This document shows positions 17,501-25,347 of a stretch of 39,924 bases of DNA, in pieces. The stretch's first letter is position 1, and the number at the start of each line of letters is the position of its first letter. The stretch comes from Myxococcales bacterium (GTDB lineage: Bacteria; Myxococcota_A; Bradymonadia; UBA7976; UBA1532): positions 1 to 39,924 of the forward strand of contig SHZC01000021.1 of the NCBI GenBank assembly GCA_009692505.1. Reading direction: 5' to 3'. The translations under genes were made by a program, and so were the position numbers. The notes beneath the pieces are model-generated. The model worked only from the letters and a program-made list of their open reading frames with translations. It was not told where the DNA came from and did no database searches.

Positions 17501-18300
17501 TGGGCAAGTCGGTCGTGGGAGATCTCGACGGCGATGGTCAAGACGAGCTTCTGGCCTCGCTCACCAACGGCACGCTGATCATCGCCGGCCGCTTGGCTCT
17601 GCCTCCCCCTCCGCTCGCCTGGGACCTGCCGTGTCCGCCTCGCCGCTCCTGCGATCCCGCCGACGACATCGACGTGAGCGGCGTTCGCGACGCGCTGTGT
17701 TTCGCGTTTTATCCGACGCTGGGTGGACGCGACGGAGAGCCGGCGCTCGAGGTCCACCACTTGGCCCGCCCGGTCGGCCCCAACGAGGCCGCGCTCACGG
17801 ATTGGCAAGACGCCGACACGAACGAAGCCGGCGTCATGGGTGGCCTCACGCTGGAGCCGGGCTCGAGCTACTGCGTCGAGGTTCGGGCGATGGGCATCGA
17901 TCCGGCTCGGCCCGCCCACCCCGTCTACTCGTCGCCGACCCTCACCGACTGCGTCCGGATCGTCGACGAGACGCCCCCCGAGGTGGAGCTCCGGATCGCC
18001 GATCCGGTCCTCGATCCGGGGGACCCGCCGATGCTCCTCGTCGTCTCGGCCCGCGATGAGCAGGGTCTGGCTGGCTGGTCGCTGGAGCTGCGGAGTCTCG
18101 ATGACCAGCCGATCACGCTGCTCGCATCCGGACCCGCTCAAGGGCAGAACTGGCTGGTCTCGAGGTTCTTCCGCGGTCTCGACGGGAGCGGCAAGGCGCT
18201 CAGAGCCGGGTCGTATGTCATTGTGGCCACGGCGGTCGACCGAGCGGGCAGTCGCGCGACCGATCATCAGCAGGTCGAGGTCGTGGCCCCAGGTCCGTGA
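14599..18300 (+). CDS. Large FG-GAP/VCBS-repeat lipoprotein
   Basis: 1233-aa exported lipoprotein: lipobox LLAAC with Cys about residue 20, then an Asp/Leu/Pro tether (DGPLDLADLAIEAPD). From about 120 to 1000 there are repeated FG-GAP/VCBS calcium-loop motifs such as DLDGDGRAEII (twice), DVDGDGRQNLI, DADLDGLLDVV, DGDGDGVAELY and DLDGDGQDELL, alternating with PQQ-like beta blades. These predict a beta-propeller scaffold exposed at the cell surface. The last 220 residues hold a fibronectin-III-like segment and an Ig-like segment (ETPPEVELRIADP...). No enzyme motif was seen. ATG 14599 is the first Met with a proper signal peptide, 14 bases after the SDR stop. Confidence 0.85.
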   Translation: MGSTRIGVFNVVATALLAACTPIGSTPDQLADIGGDSSVAEAGQMDALVSDLALIGGDLPDGPNLQTDGPALNADAAADGPLDLADLAIEAPDAQSCPEPPAQAPIGSTLLADTVNGPPIDVGGALGADVFMLFNLDGDEGGDLELLIGRAGRLEARRSDGRLLWQTEAFGLRFISGVADLDGDGRAEIIARASRHPGSVRLFDATSGVERWQFPAQPFLPVYEGPVGVHRVLVRDVDGDGRQNLIISDTGCSGAGSGLTAIYDFARVVDRDLDGRFDDVAPPVIVSPGTRCGRWQTHGHFDDDGLPEVVYPRATSVAIVDPRTGLERTSVELGRNLGNAFLHRLADLDGDGRAEIIGLFGSELLVLGLNADTDLLELRFATRVGQIDAQLGAIAVTNVDDLGAKDLVVSGFDAATNLWTTYAVSGDDGTVRFSRPDSLLMGVVEGDGDPSTVELLLREGERLVPEALGRHTLTGLAPLAFVDLWSREAAATVFLRRDVFDSEVTVEARQVAAVDGRVWLVSHDPQSLEVTGFEAIDGAGESARFPLSEPPGAIDVECGETCIIAASLSDGSLAFLDANLQVLNPEPGGLSPSVRLSAGGLNLVAAPGPDGLIVLAVTPAGKFGRLRLTPSEPDVSPFEWSTALGTTSGRSLLLPAPGSHGLVVRRNVGVPGELAWDAFDVQTGQLVWRSALPVDRYRGGNDAVEMDADLDGLLDVVRLDVSLDPLESEPACAARIITGRTYTAVHGRTGALLWQVTLRPGSPCTGNDLGRVSAADGDGDGVAELYITETSTLRRLDPTTGAELSRVDLDPLPTGIRTGGVVIATGLAAAPLLRVGGNGPIEARDLNLQLVWRADPALSTDARTWTDRPALVVGAEVWISPAVGLPTERLALDGPNAGLSVGRIDVSQGQVRVAMDASVPTELTGWQAIEDLQGDGRVGLLASGDDGFLDAFGPDGILLWSRDFGAPLGKSVVGDLDGDGQDELLASLTNGTLIIAGRLALPPPPLAWDLPCPPRRSCDPADDIDVSGVRDALCFAFYPTLGGRDGEPALEVHHLARPVGPNEAALTDWQDADTNEAGVMGGLTLEPGSSYCVEVRAMGIDPARPAHPVYSSPTLTDCVRIVDETPPEVELRIADPVLDPGDPPMLLVVSARDEQGLAGWSLELRSLDDQPITLLASGPAQGQNWLVSRFFRGLDGSGKALRAGSYVIVATAVDRAGSRATDHQQVEVVAPGP

Positions 18301-18419
18301 CCTTCGGGTCTCGCTTACGGGGCACGATGACCACAGGGACGCCCCAAAGTTGCCAAGGCAGATGCGGGCAGCAGGCCGCTTTGCATGGTCGCACGAGACT
18401 TGCATCGTTGTGGCGTTCG

Positions 18420-19748
18420 ATGACTCTCCTGCACCTCAGCCTCCTCCTCGGTGCCGCCCTCTGCGCGGCGTCGAGCGGCTGTTCGACCTCGACCCGCACC
18501 GACGAGTCCTCGCCGCTCGCAGCTCATCAGCAAGCGATCCGAAATGGGCAGCGGCTCCCTCGCGTCGTGCCGCTCTCGAGCGGTCAGCAGCAGGCCGTAG
18601 GCTGGATCTTCGAGCGTGAGACGCCAAGCTCGAGCTTCTGCACGGGCACGCTCATCGCCCCCCGCGTCGTCGTCACCGCCCGCCACTGCACGGCGGGCTT
18701 CGTCGGCGGTCAGCTCGGCTTCGGCTTCGGCATCCTGCCGGAGACGCCGGACGCGCTCATCGACGTGACCGAGATCGTCGCCCACGCGGACGCCGACGTG
18801 GCCTTGCTCGTGCTCGCCGACGACGCCGTCGCGCGGCTGCCTGGCCTCGCACCCATCGCCTTCAATCGCACGCCGATGGCCGACACCCTCGTGGGTCGTG
18901 AGGTCGAGGCAGCCGGCTTCGGCGAGACGCTGGACCCCGAGCGCGACGGCCGATTCTTCGCCCTCGTGGAGCTCTTCCGGATCGAGCCCGGCACGTTCTG
19001 GGTGGATGGTCGCCAGCGGGAGGGCCTCTGCTTCGGCGACTCCGGTGGGCCCGCGCTCACGGTGGACGCCCTCGGGCAAGTGGTCGTTCTGGGCGTCGAG
19101 CACGGCGGCGAGGAGAGCTGCATCGGTAAAGATCAGCTCACACGGCTCGACGTGATCTCGGCGTTCATCGACGAGGTGACCGCGCGCTTCGAGACGCTCG
19201 TCCCCTGCGGGGGCGTTGGCTACGAGGGGCGCTGCGAAGGCGACGTCGCCGTCTGGTGTCACGAGGACGGCAGCCTCGCCCGACTCGACTGCGCGGCCGA
19301 GGGTCGGGCCTGCGGCTACGTCGACGACGAGACCGGCTTCTACTGTAAGGCCCTCGGGAGCTGCGGCGGGCCGGCCTCGAGGGCGCGCTGCGAGGGCAAC
19401 GTCCGCATCGGCTGCGAGGACGGACAAAACTTCGTCGAAGACTGCGGCGCCACCGACGGCGACTGCATGGAGGACGCGGGCGGGGCGGTCTGCATCGGGG
19501 GCAGCGGAGGCCCGAGGCCGGACGGCAAGGCGGACGCGCCCGAGCTCCTCACCGGTCGGGCCGAGGGCGGTCAAGCCGATGATCCCATCGACCCGAACGC
19601 CCTCGTCAACCCACTTGACGACCTCGAGGCCTCCCCTCGCAAGAGCGTGGCCTACCAAGGTGGCTGCTCGCAGAGCCCGCTCGCCGGGGGCGCGGAGCTG
19701 TCTCCCCTCGCCTTGCTGTTCCTGCTGGGGGTTCGACGTCGACGCTAG
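18420..19748 (+). CDS. Trypsin-like serine protease (S1) with MYXO-CTERM-like tail
   Basis: 442-aa exported protease. A signal peptide with a possible lipobox (LCAASSGC) is followed by an S1 domain with the triad visible: H in VVTARHC, D in HADADVALLVL and S in LCFGDSGGPALT. After the protease domain come two Cys-rich units of about 55 residues (GYEGRCEGDVAVWCHEDG... and RARCEGNVRIGCEDG...). The C-terminus CSQSPLAGGAELSPLALLFLLGVRRRR has the Cys-hydrophobic-Arg layout of a MYXO-CTERM sorting signal. ATG 18420 is chosen because the signal peptide starts there; the open frame extends upstream to 18297. No promoter was recognised in the 119-bp gap from the FG-GAP gene. Confidence 0.9.
   Translation: MTLLHLSLLLGAALCAASSGCSTSTRTDESSPLAAHQQAIRNGQRLPRVVPLSSGQQQAVGWIFERETPSSSFCTGTLIAPRVVVTARHCTAGFVGGQLGFGFGILPETPDALIDVTEIVAHADADVALLVLADDAVARLPGLAPIAFNRTPMADTLVGREVEAAGFGETLDPERDGRFFALVELFRIEPGTFWVDGRQREGLCFGDSGGPALTVDALGQVVVLGVEHGGEESCIGKDQLTRLDVISAFIDEVTARFETLVPCGGVGYEGRCEGDVAVWCHEDGSLARLDCAAEGRACGYVDDETGFYCKALGSCGGPASRARCEGNVRIGCEDGQNFVEDCGATDGDCMEDAGGAVCIGGSGGPRPDGKADAPELLTGRAEGGQADDPIDPNALVNPLDDLEASPRKSVAYQGGCSQSPLAGGAELSPLALLFLLGVRRRR
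19604..19620. repeat. Dispersed inverted repeat copy 3 (CGTCAA-N5-TTGACG)
   Basis: Perfect 6-bp arms around CCCAC inside the protease gene, encoding Val-Asn-Pro-Leu-Asp with CCA and CTT codons that are rare in this DNA. It differs from the 8311 copy by a single spacer base. Confidence 0.7.
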
Positions 19749-19781
19749 AAGCGGAGCGTCCGCGGAAGTACGATGCCGGCC

Positions 19782-21590
19782 ATGAGCACACCCCGCCGTC
19801 GTCCCTCGTCCCCCTCCTGCTTCGTGCTGCTGCTCGCCAGCCTGTTCGTCGCGTGCAACGGTCCGGCGAGCGATCCTGATCCCGAGATCAAGCCGCCGGA
19901 CGTTTTGGGCGAGGACCTCGGTCTCTCCGATCTGGCCGCCCTGCCGGACCTCGGGCCGCGCGCCGACACGTTCACCTCTACGGGCCCGGAGATTGATCCC
20001 CGCCCGGCGACCCTCACCCTGCCAGCCGCGGCGGGTCAGGTCTCCGAGCCTGTGCCCCTCGTCTTGCACAACGCCGGCACCTCCCCGCTCCTCATCTCGG
20101 CGATCTCGCTGGACGGCGAGGCGAGTGAGCTCTTCGTGCTCGTCGACGCGCCCGAGGCCCTCCCGGTCGAGGTCGCGCCGGGTGAGGCGCTGACGGTGCA
20201 CATCACCTATGAGGCGCGGGTCGAGGGCACGGTCGAGGGCACGCTGACGGTGACCAGCAACGACGCCGACGAGGAGCGGCTCGTGGTCCGACTCACGGGA
20301 CGCACGGCGCGCAGCTGCCTTCGCGCGACGCCCCCTTCGATTGATGTGGGCACCGTGCAGCCGGGCAGCGCGACCGGCCGCTTCGGCGTCACGCTGAACA
20401 ACTGCGGCGACCGACCCTTGAACCTCGTGGACGTCCGCATCATGGGGGACATGGGCTTCCGCTTCGAAAGCCAGAATATGCGTGAACCTCTGGTGGGGGG
20501 GAGCCTGCCGCCGGGTGGTCTGCGCCCCGTCGACGTCTGGTACGTCAACGAAGGCCTCGCGGACGGGATGTCGAGCACCGGCCAGCTCCTCGTTCAGACC
20601 GACGACGCCGAGGCGCCCCTGCTCATCGTCGAGCTCCGGGTGCGGGCGCAGCGACCCGATGGCTGCGCGGTCGCGATCCTGCCCGACCGGATCGACTTCG
20701 GCTACCTGCGGATCGGCCTCAGCCTCGCCCTGCCCGTTGAGGTCTTCGCGACCGGCACCCGGCCGTGCGAGCTGAGGACCATCGACGTCGAGGTCCTCGA
20801 CGGCCCCCCCGAGAACGTGCCGACCGTGACGCGCCCGCCTGCCTCCATGATCCTCGAGCCCGGCCAGCGCGAGACCTTCGAGCTGACGTACACCCCCCTC
20901 GCCATCGCCCCCGCTGGGGATCGTGGGGAGTTGCACGTCAACTACCGCGATCCGGAGACCGGCCAGAACCTCCGCGCCACGGCCTTCGTCTTTGGCGTCG
21001 GCTCGGAGTCCCTCATCGACGCCGATCGAGGCGCTATAGACTTCCCGGACGTCACCGTGCCCGGCTGCGGCTCATTCGAGCACCACGCCCGGGCGGTGAA
21101 TGTCGGCTCGGTCCCCTTCTGCGTGAACGACTACCGGCTCGAAGGCGAGGGCTGCGCGAGCTTCCTGGTCGTCGACAGCCCGACCCGAGGGCAGTGTACG
21201 AACCTGGAGTCGCGGGACACTGCCGAGTACGCCGTCCACTTCGAGCCGAGCATGGTCGGCACCCAGCCCTGCACGCTCGTGGTCCTTTCGGATGCGATGA
21301 ATCGGCCCGAGCTGTCGATCCCGCTGCACGGCACCGGCGTCGACTCAGCGGAGAGCAGCGATCGGCACGAGGTCGGTGATCTCGACGGGGGTCGCCGCGC
21401 GTACTTTGGGCTGAGCCGACCGGCCATCGAGGACAGCATCACCGTTCGGGTGGGCAATCAGGATCGCGACGACTTCGGCTTCGATCGGGGCGGCAACCGA
21501 ATCTACTTCGAGCGAGGGCACCACCCGGCGCGCGGCGCGATCGTCGAGATCACTTACGAAGCGCTCTGCCTGCCCCTCCTCGGGCTGTGA
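19782..21590 (+). CDS. Choice-of-anchor-D (ASH/HYDIN-like) repeat lipoprotein
   Basis: About 602-aa lipoprotein: signal peptide with lipobox LFVACNG, tether DLGLSDLAALPDLGPRAD, then tandem Ig-like beta domains of the choice-of-anchor-D/ASH type. Each shows the PVPLVLHNAGTSPLLIS...F...V.PGEALTV.....A.VEGTVEGTLTVTSND pattern. Roughly four units span residues 60-530, the later ones with paired cysteines (LNNCGDRPLNL, VPGCGSFEHH). The last 80 residues lie outside the repeats. Probable surface adhesion or scaffold role. ATG 19782 (MSTPRRR) is the more signal-like start; ATG 19773 is nine bases upstream in frame. Confidence 0.82.
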   Translation: MSTPRRRPSSPSCFVLLLASLFVACNGPASDPDPEIKPPDVLGEDLGLSDLAALPDLGPRADTFTSTGPEIDPRPATLTLPAAAGQVSEPVPLVLHNAGTSPLLISAISLDGEASELFVLVDAPEALPVEVAPGEALTVHITYEARVEGTVEGTLTVTSNDADEERLVVRLTGRTARSCLRATPPSIDVGTVQPGSATGRFGVTLNNCGDRPLNLVDVRIMGDMGFRFESQNMREPLVGGSLPPGGLRPVDVWYVNEGLADGMSSTGQLLVQTDDAEAPLLIVELRVRAQRPDGCAVAILPDRIDFGYLRIGLSLALPVEVFATGTRPCELRTIDVEVLDGPPENVPTVTRPPASMILEPGQRETFELTYTPLAIAPAGDRGELHVNYRDPETGQNLRATAFVFGVGSESLIDADRGAIDFPDVTVPGCGSFEHHARAVNVGSVPFCVNDYRLEGEGCASFLVVDSPTRGQCTNLESRDTAEYAVHFEPSMVGTQPCTLVVLSDAMNRPELSIPLHGTGVDSAESSDRHEVGDLDGGRRAYFGLSRPAIEDSITVRVGNQDRDDFGFDRGGNRIYFERGHHPARGAIVEITYEALCLPLLGL

Positions 21591-21600
21591 GCGCCGGAAG

Positions 21601-21873
21601 ATGCACGCGGCCGAGCTCGTGCGAAGGGTCGTCGATGAGCGCCGGGCGAAGGTCGTTGTCATGAATGTCGCCACCTACGAGGAGTGGCGCGCCTCTCTCG
21701 CATTGCTCCAACTTCTGGCGCACGCCCAAGCCGACGTCGAAGCGGGGCGGGGCGGGTTCGCCCCCATGCAGCGCGCGGACGCCGCCACAAGACATCCGAG
21801 AGGTGTTTCAGCGGATTCGAACCGTCGCCGACACGCTGGAGAGTCTCCCAGATCGCGGCCGGGCCGTCCCTGA
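21601..21873 (+). pseudogene. Phd/YefM-like antitoxin remnant
   Basis: The first ~55 codons resemble the end of a Phd/RelB-type antitoxin: AAELVRRVVDERRAKVVVMNVATYEEWRASLALLQLLAHAQADVEAGRG. The N-terminal DNA-binding half is missing, and the central xxRHGxPVAVLVS block appears contracted to KVVVMNVATY. The frame then runs on past about 21790 over the toxin-like sequence. No Shine-Dalgarno is visible at ATG 21601, ten bases after the choice-of-anchor gene stop. Confidence 0.45.
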
Positions 21874-22045
21874 ACTGGAGCTGTTTGGGCTGACATCCCA
21901 GCGTGAAGTCCTCACGTCTCCCGACCGAATTGTCTACCGCTCCGACCAAGAGACGGTCGTCGTGATGGCCGTCTTCGATGGGCGGCGCGATCGACACGAC
22001 GTGCTCGCCGAGCGGCTCCTGCGTGCGGCGACCGGACCGGCCTGA
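21791..22045 (+). pseudogene. RelE/ParE-like toxin, N-terminally truncated
   Basis: Codons from 21791 to the stop at 22045 translate to DIREVFQRIRTVADTLESLP, DRGRAVPELELFGLTSQREV and a tail with RIVYRSDQETVVVMAVFDGRRD. This is the standard helix-2, GRxVPEL and C-terminal beta-sheet layout of ParE/RelE toxins, including the terminal HGRRD-like loop. The usual first 20-25 residues (beta-1 and helix 1) are absent: upstream the frame reads through antitoxin-derived sequence from GTG/ATG-like starts near 21665. The locus therefore looks like a collapsed toxin-antitoxin operon. A short active variant starting within 21665-21800 cannot be excluded. Confidence 0.55.
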
Positions 22046-22063
22046 TGCTGAACCGCGCGTGCT

Positions 22064-22450
22064 TTAGACCGTGACGCTGGCCTCGGGCAGGGCGACCGCT
22101 TTGGCGTCCACGCGGATTGAGCCCACCGCGATGGCGGCGTCTGCGGCCGAGACGAAGCTCAAAGCGACTCGGGGTGCCTCCCGAATGAAGGTTCCGACGA
22201 CCGTTGCGTCGAACGTGACCGCCTCGATCGTCGCCCTGCCTTCAGTGAACAGCACCTCGCAGCCACGGGCGTTGGGGTCGCTCACGGTGAGGCCCGTCAG
22301 GACGGGGCCGCCGCCATCGCCGCCGCTTCCGCCCGTCGAGGCGTCCGGAGTGGTCGTCGCCGCGCCGGGGCCGGAGTCATCGCAGCCGAAGGCCAACCCC
22401 AAGGAGAGGAGCGCGGGCAGGGTCGTCGAGAGGGAGAGTTGAGTCTTCAT
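22064..22450 (-). CDS. Small hypothetical lipoprotein
   Basis: 128-aa exported protein: signal peptide with lipobox LAFGCDD, a Gly/Ser/Asp tether (DASTGGSGGDGGGP) and a ~75-residue beta-rich domain (LTVSDPNARGCEVLFTEGRATIEAVTF, ending SIRVDAKAVALPEASVTV). Family unknown. ATG 22450 has GGTGAC a few bases upstream and is preferred to the in-frame start at 22468. It is divergent from the large lipoprotein gene across 122 bp. Confidence 0.7.
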   Translation of the reverse strand: MKTQLSLSTTLPALLSLGLAFGCDDSGPGAATTTPDASTGGSGGDGGGPVLTGLTVSDPNARGCEVLFTEGRATIEAVTFDATVVGTFIREAPRVALSFVSAADAAIAVGSIRVDAKAVALPEASVTV

Positions 22451-22572
22451 TGAGGTCACCCGAGTCATTACTGGTGGAGGAGCGCCACGATACGGAGAAA
22501 AGGATGGCGGGCCGGTGCTATGAAAGGGCGACGGAAGCTCGGCTGTGGCCGTCTTTCGGGGAGGGATTCCAC

Positions 22573-25347
22573 ATGGTCAAGTACCTTTACCTTTTCACGC
22601 TCGCTCTCGCGCTCACCGGCCTCACGTTGACCGGGTGTGAGTCGAATCAGGCCCCTCCCGCCACCGGCAAGCTCCCGCCCACGGGGTTCATCGACGACGA
22701 CGGCGGGTCCGCTGACCTCGGACTCGCCGCCCTCCCCGACCTCCAACCTCTGCCCGATGGCCCCCTGCCCGACGCCGCGCCAGAGCGAGACGCGGCGGCC
22801 TTCGAGCAGATCCCCTTCGCCGTCGAGACGAGGGTCGGTGAGCGACACACCGTCGCCGGTCTGGAGAACCGCTTCACCTGCGAGGTCTTGGACCAGCAAG
22901 GCGCGCCGATCGCGGGCCTCCGCACCGTCGTCGAGGTCCACCCTGACCGGGGCTTCGAGCGCACGATGGTCGGGGCCATCGGTCAGGTCGCCCGGGACTA
23001 CCGGATCCTCTGCGCGGCGCCAGACCTCGGGCTGCGCGACGGCACGCCCGCGGACTGGACCGTCTCGCCGGCCAGCCCCGTCCGCACCGTCGCCACCGTG
23101 TCTCCGGACCTCGTCGACGTGGGGGACTTCGTGACCGCGGGCTGCCTCGCCTTCGACACCTTCGGCAACGGGCGACCCGACGATCTCCTCTCCGTCACGT
23201 TCATGCCCCGGGTGCCGGAACTGCGGGCGATCGCCGGGGAGCCCTTTCGACCGATGCGGGCCGGGACCTTCGACGTGACCTGCGACGTGCCCGGGGCCGA
23301 GCTCCGTCAGCCCGCCCCCCTCACCGTGCGTCCAGGTTTGCCCGCTCGCCTTGACCTTCGCCTGACGCCCGACCGCCGCGTCTTTCGAGTGGGCGCCGTC
23401 GTCGCCCTTGAGGCCGTCGCAGTGGACGCCTGGGACAACGTCGTCGACGAGGTCAACCTCTTACGCACGGCCGATCCCGCCTTGCCCACCTTCGGCGAAG
23501 ACCGCTTCCGACTCGCGCGCGAAGGCCGCTACATGCTCACTGTCGCGGTCGACGGCCCCACGCACAATAACCGCGTCTTGACCGACTCCGTGCAGATCCT
23601 CGTCGACTTCGGCGGCCCGGGCATCGAGTGCGAAGATCCCCTGGAGGGCGAGTACATCGTGATTCCGGAGGGGGCACACCATCGCCTCCGGGGCACGGTC
23701 GCTGACGTCGCCGGCCTCGCCTCGGTGCGGGTCGATGGCGAGGGCGCGCGCCTGGAGGCCGACGGCACGTTCGCCTCGGAGGTCCCCGTCCGGTGGGGCC
23801 TCAACGTGCACGAGGTCGTGGCGATCGACGAGGGCGGGAACGAGAGCAGCGCCTTGTGCACCTACTTCGCCGCCGACGCTTATCTCAACGAAGCCGCGCC
23901 GCTCGTCGACGCGCTCCTCTTGCGTCTTGGACAAGGTGCGGTGGACGACGGCGAGCCCGACAACCCGCTGACGAGCCTCGCCGACGTGCTCCGGCGCATC
24001 GTCAACAGCCCGGGCCTGCGCGACTCCGTGCATCAAGCCGCGTCCGCTCAGAACCCCATCGTCCCCAATGAGTGCCGCGCCTCGGTCCTCGGCCTCTGCC
24101 TCTTCAGCCTCGGTGTCGACTACACGGACTTGCAGATCGGCGGCCGCAATACGCTGGAGCTGCCGCTCGTCCAGGGAGGTCTCACGGCGCGCGCCTCAAT
24201 TCGGAACCTCGCCGTCAGCGCACGCCTGCGCGGCACCCTGGGCAACTCGGCGCGGATCACGACCGATCACATCTCGATAGATCTCACCTTCGACGTCGGC
24301 CTGCGCGGAGATGGTCAACCCGATGTACGACTTCGGGGCGTAAACGAAGTCGACGTCGGTCGCCTCGACAGCGACTTCTCGGGCTTCATCACCGGGGCGA
24401 TCCTCGAGCTCGTCTTCAGCGCGTTCGAGGGCCTGATCCGGCGAACAGTCACGGACGCGATCCGAGGGTTTCTTCAAGACAACCTCGCTGGCGCGCTGCG
24501 GGACCTCCTGGCCAACATGGATCTGGGCGCGCTGTCGCAGGGCTTCGACGTGCCGAGCCCCACGGGCGGCGAGTCGATTCGCCTGAGCCTCTCGCCCCGC
24601 CTCTCGACGGTCGACTTCGCCGTGGGGCGCGCGCTCCTGGGCCTCTCGACGAAGGTCATCGGGCCCCGTCGCCTGGCCGGCGAGAGCCCCGGCGTGCCCC
24701 TCCCCCCAGGCCCGCTGCGCGTCGCCTTGCCCGAGGACCGGACCCTGGGCGCGTCGGTCTCACTCGCGGTCGTCAACCAGGTGCTGCACACCCTCTGGCG
24801 CGGCGGATACTTCGAAGCCGAGTCGGGCGGCCTGGTGGGTGAGGTCGCCGGCGATCTGCCCGAAGGCACCGAGGTCTTCCTCTCCATGCCCACCGCGCCG
24901 GCGGTCATGGGCCAGGACGACGCGGGCGGCGCGACGGTTCGTATCTACCTCGGACCGGCCCGCGCCGGGGTGATTCATCCCGACATCTTCGCCGAGCCGT
25001 TTGGGGTCGCGGTGTCCGCCGCGCTCGACGCCAACGTCCGGCTCGTCGGCGAGCGCGATCTCGTCTTCGACCAGGTCCGCATCGTCGAGCTGCACCTCGA
25101 TCTCGCCGGGGCCATCGTGCCTCAGGCGAGCCGCGTCGTCCTGGAGGCGACGTTATCCCGCGTCCTGCAGGGCCTCATGGATCGTGCGCTGAACGACGGC
25201 TTGCCCTCGCTGCCGCTGCCGGAGTTCTTCATCCCCGACAGCCTCGGACGCTTCGGGCTGCCCGTCGGCGCGGCCATCGGGCTTCGGCAGCCAAGGCTCA
25301 CCTCCACGCTCTCGCACTGGATCCTCGACGGGAACTTCCGCCAATGA
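22573..25347 (+). CDS. Large lipoprotein, candidate TULIP/BPI-fold lipid-binding protein
   Basis: 924-aa lipoprotein: lipobox LTLTGCES, tether DLGLAALPDLQPLPDGPLPD, then about 350 residues of Ig/beta-sandwich-like sequence. The C-terminal 500 residues carry amphipathic strands and two long helical stretches (SGFITGAILELVFSAFEGLIRRTVTD and VVLEATLSRVLQGLMDRALND), a VVNQVLHTLWRGGYFE segment and a GLPSLPLPEF tail. This arrangement resembles BPI/LBP-type TULIP proteins, which bind acyl chains in a tubular cavity; that is an inference from pattern only. ATG 22573 follows GGGAGGG by about nine bases. Its stop overlaps the paralogue's ATG by 4 bp. Confidence 0.75.
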   Translation: MVKYLYLFTLALALTGLTLTGCESNQAPPATGKLPPTGFIDDDGGSADLGLAALPDLQPLPDGPLPDAAPERDAAAFEQIPFAVETRVGERHTVAGLENRFTCEVLDQQGAPIAGLRTVVEVHPDRGFERTMVGAIGQVARDYRILCAAPDLGLRDGTPADWTVSPASPVRTVATVSPDLVDVGDFVTAGCLAFDTFGNGRPDDLLSVTFMPRVPELRAIAGEPFRPMRAGTFDVTCDVPGAELRQPAPLTVRPGLPARLDLRLTPDRRVFRVGAVVALEAVAVDAWDNVVDEVNLLRTADPALPTFGEDRFRLAREGRYMLTVAVDGPTHNNRVLTDSVQILVDFGGPGIECEDPLEGEYIVIPEGAHHRLRGTVADVAGLASVRVDGEGARLEADGTFASEVPVRWGLNVHEVVAIDEGGNESSALCTYFAADAYLNEAAPLVDALLLRLGQGAVDDGEPDNPLTSLADVLRRIVNSPGLRDSVHQAASAQNPIVPNECRASVLGLCLFSLGVDYTDLQIGGRNTLELPLVQGGLTARASIRNLAVSARLRGTLGNSARITTDHISIDLTFDVGLRGDGQPDVRLRGVNEVDVGRLDSDFSGFITGAILELVFSAFEGLIRRTVTDAIRGFLQDNLAGALRDLLANMDLGALSQGFDVPSPTGGESIRLSLSPRLSTVDFAVGRALLGLSTKVIGPRRLAGESPGVPLPPGPLRVALPEDRTLGASVSLAVVNQVLHTLWRGGYFEAESGGLVGEVAGDLPEGTEVFLSMPTAPAVMGQDDAGGATVRIYLGPARAGVIHPDIFAEPFGVAVSAALDANVRLVGERDLVFDQVRIVELHLDLAGAIVPQASRVVLEATLSRVLQGLMDRALNDGLPSLPLPEFFIPDSLGRFGLPVGAAIGLRQPRLTSTLSHWILDGNFRQ
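22576..22590. repeat. Dispersed inverted repeat, one-mismatch copy (GTCAA-N5-TTtAC)
   Basis: GTCAA-GTACC-TTTAC directly after the ATG of the large lipoprotein gene. One base differs from the consensus right arm. Confidence 0.35.

Noticed and set aside
16915..18405. 496-codon minus-strand open frame opposite the FG-GAP gene
   Set aside because: The plus strand shows repeated DLDGDG motifs with a lipoprotein signal. The minus frame has none.
18315..20936. 873-codon open frame on the minus strand
   Set aside because: Antisense to the protease and choice-of-anchor genes. Its translation is Arg/Asp/Val-rich low-complexity text without motifs, a usual by-product of high G+C coding DNA.
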